Assembly: GCF_050113635.1 (NCBI RefSeq) | Contig: NZ_JBNJLT010000003.1 | Location: 248,001-312,000, forward strand | Source of the DNA: Marinimicrobium sp050113635 | GTDB taxonomy: Bacteria > Pseudomonadota > Gammaproteobacteria > Pseudomonadales > Cellvibrionaceae | Direction of reading: 5' to 3' | DNA: 64,000 bases | Part shown: in pieces, positions 60,674-64,000 of the stretch | How positions within the stretch are numbered: position 1 is the stretch's first letter | Layout of the letters: the number at the start of each line of letters is the position of its first letter | Position numbers and translations under genes: made by a program | The notes under the pieces: model-generated | What the model was told of the DNA's origin: nothing | What the model saw: only the letters and a program-made list of their open reading frames with translations | Database searches by the model: none

Positions 60674-62014
60674 GTGAGCCGCAATGACACCGAAACGGAC
60701 GTTCTCTATCCAGATTACCCCCAGCTGAGCCGGGTCTATGAACAGCTCAATGATGACGAAGACGCCCGAGTCTGCAAAGACATTCCAGAGACCGCCTGCC
60801 GCCATCAGCCCCGCAACTTCTTTGCCTACCTGGCCGCCAATGCACTGAGCAAAATTGCCGATGAACTCTCCAGCGCCAGATTGGTCTTGCCCTGGCTGAT
60901 CGGCGCGGCGGGCGCCTCTTCGGGGTTTGCCGGTTTTCTGGTGCCGATTCGGGAGGCCGGAGTGCTTGTTCCGCAATTGCTGGTGGCGGCTTACATACGG
61001 CGCGTCGCCCGACGGAAATATGTCTGGATGCTGGGCGCGGTGCTTTCCATGCTGGCGTTGGCGGGCATGGCCTGGGCATCCGGGACGCTGACGGGGTCAG
61101 CCCTGGGCTGGGCGGTGGTGATACTGCTGGCGGTGTACAGCATTGCCCGCGGCTTTTGTTCGGTAGCCGCTAAAGATGTACTCGGGAAAACGGTTTCCAA
61201 GACCCGGAGAGGCACCTTGATGGGCTATAGTGCCAGCGTTGCCGGAGCGGCCACACTGGCAGTGGGGCTCTATGCGGAGTTCGGTAGCGGCGAAGAGGGG
61301 GTGAATCTCTCTTTGTTTCTCGGCGTGGCGGCGCTGCTGTGGCTGCTGTCCCTGTTGGCGTTCAGCCGTATTGAGGAAGCGGCTGGATCGACGGAAGGCG
61401 GTGGCAATGCGTTGCTGGTGGCTTTTAAAAGCCTTTCCATTCTCTGGCGAGACCGCGATTTTCGGCGCTTTGTGATTGGACGGGCGCTGTTGCTGAGTGT
61501 GGCGCTGGTACCCCCGTTCTTTGTGTTACTGGCTCAACAACTGGCCGGCAGCGAAGTGACCGGCCTGGGGCTGATGATCATTGCCAGTGGCCTGGCGGCC
61601 AGTCTTAGCTCTCCGATTTGGGGCAAACTCAGTGACCGCTCCAGCCGATGGGCGATGGTGCTGGCGGCAATGGCAGGCGGTGTTATCTGCGGAGTGGCGG
61701 CGGTGGGGGCCTGGCTGGAGTGGTCGCTGTGGGCCTCCCTCTGGACACACGCGTTGCTGTTTTTCGGGATCAGCATCTGCCACGGCGGTGCGCGCCTGGG
61801 GCGGAAGGTCTATCTAGTGGATATGGCCAACAGTGAGACTCGGGCACAGTATGTGGCGGTCAGCAATACGGCCATTGGCTTATCTATGTTGGTGCTCGGA
61901 GCAGTGGGGTTGCTGGCGAGCTGGGTGGGTATCGCCGGCGTGATTGGATTGTTGGGGACTCTGTCACTGGCGGCAGCGGTGTATGGACTGCAATTGAAAG
62001 AGGTCAGCGGTTAG
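60674..62014 (+). CDS. MFS transporter
   Basis: About 446 residues with a hydrophilic N-terminus of roughly 75 residues and about 12 membrane helices. Helix segments include LVLPWLIGAAGASSGFAGFL and ALGWAVVILLAVYSIARGF; TRRGTLMGYSASVAG resembles the MFS A-motif loop. Substrate unknown. GTG 60674 has GGAG eleven bases upstream; a TTG at 60623 would add 17 residues without a site. The GNAT-nitrilase gene is 34 bases downstream, so the two may form an operon. Confidence 0.8.
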   Translation: MSRNDTETDVLYPDYPQLSRVYEQLNDDEDARVCKDIPETACRHQPRNFFAYLAANALSKIADELSSARLVLPWLIGAAGASSGFAGFLVPIREAGVLVPQLLVAAYIRRVARRKYVWMLGAVLSMLALAGMAWASGTLTGSALGWAVVILLAVYSIARGFCSVAAKDVLGKTVSKTRRGTLMGYSASVAGAATLAVGLYAEFGSGEEGVNLSLFLGVAALLWLLSLLAFSRIEEAAGSTEGGGNALLVAFKSLSILWRDRDFRRFVIGRALLLSVALVPPFFVLLAQQLAGSEVTGLGLMIIASGLAASLSSPIWGKLSDRSSRWAMVLAAMAGGVICGVAAVGAWLEWSLWASLWTHALLFFGISICHGGARLGRKVYLVDMANSETRAQYVAVSNTAIGLSMLVLGAVGLLASWVGIAGVIGLLGTLSLAAAVYGLQLKEVSG

Positions 62015-62048
62015 GGCCTGATATGACTGAATTGAGGTGGTAAGACGT

Positions 62049-63632
62049 ATGGCGAAAGAAGAAGAGAACAAATTGCGCAGACCCGGAGCACACCTGACGG
62101 TGCGCAATGCCACGTTGTCGGATGTGCCCGCCATCGTGGCGCTGGCTGATCGGGTGTATGAGCCAATGCAGATGGAAACCTATACCCGCGCGGCCATTGT
62201 TGGGCAGATTAACAATTTCCGGCAGGGTCAGATTGTGGTCATGGTGGGGGACGAGTTGGTGGGTTATTGCGCCACTTTCCGTATTTCCGGGGACATTGCC
62301 CTAAAGGCGCATACCTGGAATGAAATTACGGGTAACGGCTTTGCGTCGCGCCACGACATCCACGGCGACTGGTTGTATGGAATGGAAGTCTGTATCGATA
62401 ATGCCTATCGAGGTTATCGAATCGGCCAAAGGCTCTATAACGAGCGTAAAAAGTTGTGCCAGTCGCTTGGGTTGAAAGGTGTGGTGTTTGCCGGTCGTAT
62501 GCCCAACCTTCATAAACGACTGAAAAGAGTCGGGACGGTGGAAAACTACATCGACCAGGTGGTCCATAAGAAGATCAAGGACCCGGTGCTTTCTTTTCAA
62601 TTACGCAACGGTTTTGAGGTGATTGGGGTCATCCCCAACTACCTGGACGATGACAATGAGTCTTTGAACTTTGCAGCGCATCTGGTGTGGTACAACCCGA
62701 AGGTCCCGCAAGAGGATGAAAAACCGGTCAAAAAGTACGGCGTGCGCATGCCCGATGTGGTCCGCATTGCGACCGTGCAGTATATGCAGCGCAAGGTGAC
62801 CTCTTTCGGTGAATTTCTAAAATACATTGAGTACTTTGTGGACGTCGTGGCGGACTACAAAAGTGACTTTGTGGTTTTCCCCGAACTGTTTACTCTCCAA
62901 CTGTTGTCGATTGAAGATCAGGAGTTGTCGCCATTTGAATCGATTGAAGCGCTGACCAAATACACACCGCGCCTGAAAGATGCTTTCCGCGACATGGCAC
63001 TCAGCTATAACGTGAATATTATTGCGGGTTCACACCCCACGCGCGTGGAGAGTGGTCGGATTGAAAATATTTCTTACGTATTTTTGCGCGACGGCCGGGT
63101 TTTCGAACAACCGAAAATTCATCCCACGCCCAATGAGCGGTATTGGTGGGATATTGAAGGAGGCAGTAGCCTTTCAGCTATTGATACGGACTGTGGACCG
63201 ATCGGGGTGCTGATCTGTTACGACTCCGAGTTCCCTGAGTTGGCGCGCCATTTGGCCGATCAAGGTGTTCAGATTTTGTTTGTGCCGTTTTGCACCGATG
63301 AGCGTCAGGGTTACTTGCGGGTGCGCTATTGCTGTCAGGCCCGAGCGGTGGAAAACCAAATGTATGTGGTGATGTCGGGTAACGTGGGTAACCTGCCTAA
63401 CGTGTCGAATATGGACATTCAATATGCACAAAGCTGCATTTTGACGCCCTGTGATTTTCCTTTTGCTCGTGATGGAATTGCGGCCGACACCACACCCAAC
63501 GTGGAAACTGTCGCGTTCGCCGATCTTCGCCCCGAGTCGTTATTGATGGCCCGCAATAGTGGCACGGTGCAAAACCTGAAAGATCGTCGGCACGATTTGT
63601 ACAGGATTCGCTGGAGAGGAGATCGCCGCTAA
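62049..63632 (+). CDS. GNAT acetyltransferase fused to a carbon-nitrogen hydrolase
   Basis: A 527-residue two-domain protein. The N-terminal GNAT domain (about 16-200) has RNATLSDVPAIVALADRVYE and the acetyl-CoA loop DNAYRGYRIGQRLYNERKK. The C-terminal nitrilase-fold domain (about 230-500) has the triad: Glu in VFPELF, Lys in QPKIHPTPNERYWW and Cys in VLICYDSEFPEL. Such fusions occur in many proteobacteria but the substrates are not settled; an amide product and an acylated product could be linked. ATG 62049 has GAGGTGG nearby. The MFS transporter is directly upstream. Confidence 0.9.
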   Translation: MAKEEENKLRRPGAHLTVRNATLSDVPAIVALADRVYEPMQMETYTRAAIVGQINNFRQGQIVVMVGDELVGYCATFRISGDIALKAHTWNEITGNGFASRHDIHGDWLYGMEVCIDNAYRGYRIGQRLYNERKKLCQSLGLKGVVFAGRMPNLHKRLKRVGTVENYIDQVVHKKIKDPVLSFQLRNGFEVIGVIPNYLDDDNESLNFAAHLVWYNPKVPQEDEKPVKKYGVRMPDVVRIATVQYMQRKVTSFGEFLKYIEYFVDVVADYKSDFVVFPELFTLQLLSIEDQELSPFESIEALTKYTPRLKDAFRDMALSYNVNIIAGSHPTRVESGRIENISYVFLRDGRVFEQPKIHPTPNERYWWDIEGGSSLSAIDTDCGPIGVLICYDSEFPELARHLADQGVQILFVPFCTDERQGYLRVRYCCQARAVENQMYVVMSGNVGNLPNVSNMDIQYAQSCILTPCDFPFARDGIAADTTPNVETVAFADLRPESLLMARNSGTVQNLKDRRHDLYRIRWRGDRR

Positions 63633-63741
63633 CTTAACATAGGTTAAGTGTTAATAGTTTGTGGTGCTGTGCTGATGTGAGCTGACGAGAGAAATTATGA
63701 GAAGTTACGTTAGAAATTAATTGAAGTGTCGCTCAAATTGC

Positions 63742-63770
63742 CCCGGGGGCAGGATCTCCCCGCCCCCGGG
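63742..63770. terminator. Hairpin between convergent genes
   Basis: CCCGGGGGC (63742-63750) pairs perfectly with GCCCCCGGG (63762-63770). A smaller hairpin, AGCCGT/ACGGCT at 63774-63790, follows and overlaps the stop of the DUF1328 gene. Together they probably terminate transcription from both sides. Confidence 0.6.
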
Positions 63771-63788
63771 ATAAGCCGTTTTATACGG

Positions 63789-63953
63789 CTATAAAGGGGG
63801 TTTTCGGCCTACCACCGCGAAAATGATAGCCAGTACAATGCCAATGACGAAGAGTATCCACGCAATATTGGTGGCTGCCCCGGCGATACCGCTCAGGCCA
63901 AGTACCCCAGCGATAATGGCAATGATCAAAAAGAGAAACGCCCAACTGAACAT
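63789..63953 (-). CDS. DUF1328 (YtjA-type) small membrane protein
   Basis: A 54-residue protein, read on the minus strand from ATG 63953 to TAG 63789. It starts MFSWAFLFLIIAIIAGVLG and ends FAVVGRKPPL. Two hydrophobic segments and the GLSGIAGAATNIAWILF core match DUF1328, a family of small membrane proteins induced under stress in some bacteria. AAAGGAG lies nine bases before the ATG on the minus strand. A longer frame overlaps it (63781-63972) but lacks family features. Confidence 0.85.
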   Translation of the reverse strand: MFSWAFLFLIIAIIAGVLGLSGIAGAATNIAWILFVIGIVLAIIFAVVGRKPPL

Positions 63954-64000
63954 ATGCAAACTCCTTTGACATTTAGACAGGTAGTGTAAGTGTAGACAAT

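Noticed and set aside
63781..63972. 63-codon frame at the right end
   Set aside because: It is the wrong frame over the DUF1328 gene, whose sequence in the correct frame has two membrane segments and a ribosome-binding site.
1..64000. tRNA, rRNA, CRISPR arrays, insertion sequences
   Set aside because: Looked for cloverleaf arms, repeat-spacer patterns and transposase motifs; none seen by eye.

Overview
The window reads as ordinary chromosome from a GC-rich marine or plant-litter gammaproteobacterium. The best guess is a Cellvibrionaceae-like genus such as Marinimicrobium, Gilvimarinus or Saccharophagus. That placement is inferred from Pseudomonas-type gene orders (serB-fimX, mpl-ubiX, hisI-hisE-tatABC), the E. 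coli-type block nudF-yqiB-cpdA-yqiA-parE, and a pectinesterase beside an exported sialidase-fold lipoprotein. I see no rRNA, tRNA, CRISPR array, insertion sequence or prophage. About 58 protein genes are supported, one of them (a 54-residue DUF1328 gene at the right end) in a frame easily missed.

Layout. 1-3.1 kb: the tail of a cut-off gene, a Bax-type glucosaminidase, and a pair of replication-restart genes (a lambda P-like loader and a protein with three DnaT DNA-binding domains). 3.2-5.7 kb: a methyltransferase, cyclopropane fatty acid synthase and a small membrane protein. 5.7-9.5 kb: tatC-tatB-tatA-hisE-hisI, divergent from waaA. 9.5-16.6 kb: ubiX, mpl, yaiI, an olsF-type ornithine lipid synthase, an Smp/AhpA-like membrane protein and serB. 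16.6-20.7 kb: FimX and a PilZ-like protein, both probably c-di-GMP effectors. 20.8-23.5 kb: a full EF-P beta-lysylation set (epmB, efp, epmA). 23.5-30 kb: a CNNM/CorC-type protein, ppc, smrA, a DUF2288 protein and a TolC-family protein. 30-33.2 kb: TPP riboswitch, thiD, thiC. 33.3-38.1 kb: nudF-yqiB-cpdA-yqiA-parE. 38.1-40 kb: a REP-like palindrome, an LpxL-type acyltransferase and kdkA. 40-44.5 kb: an NfuA-N/SufT fusion, a FadL porin, a degenerate HD-GYP protein and a 1-Cys peroxiredoxin. 44.8-50.4 kb: a cytochrome/FG-GAP exported protein, moaB, moaA, lpxO, moeA. 50.6-52.8 kb: sialidase-fold lipoprotein and pectinesterase. 53.1-55.6 kb: purE, purK, mtfA. 56-58.1 kb: a small HTH regulator with matched palindromes and a degenerate GGDEF/EAL protein. 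58.1-64 kb: cis/trans fatty acid isomerase, an MFS transporter, a GNAT-nitrilase fusion and a DUF1328 protein.

Themes. Envelope chemistry is prominent: Kdo transferase and Kdo kinase, a lipid A acyltransferase and hydroxylase, ornithine lipid synthesis, and both cyclopropanation and cis/trans isomerisation of membrane acyl chains. Signalling through c-di-GMP recurs in four proteins, three of them with degraded catalytic motifs. Cofactor and translation-factor biosynthesis (thiamine, molybdopterin, Fe-S, EF-P) fills much of the rest.

The least ordinary items are the triplicated DnaT domain with its lambda P-like partner, the NfuA-N/SufT fusion, two near-identical palindromes flanking the small HTH gene, a 26-bp perfect palindrome between parE and the acyltransferase gene, and mutually exclusive helices in the moaA leader. 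I saw no wholly new multi-gene system.
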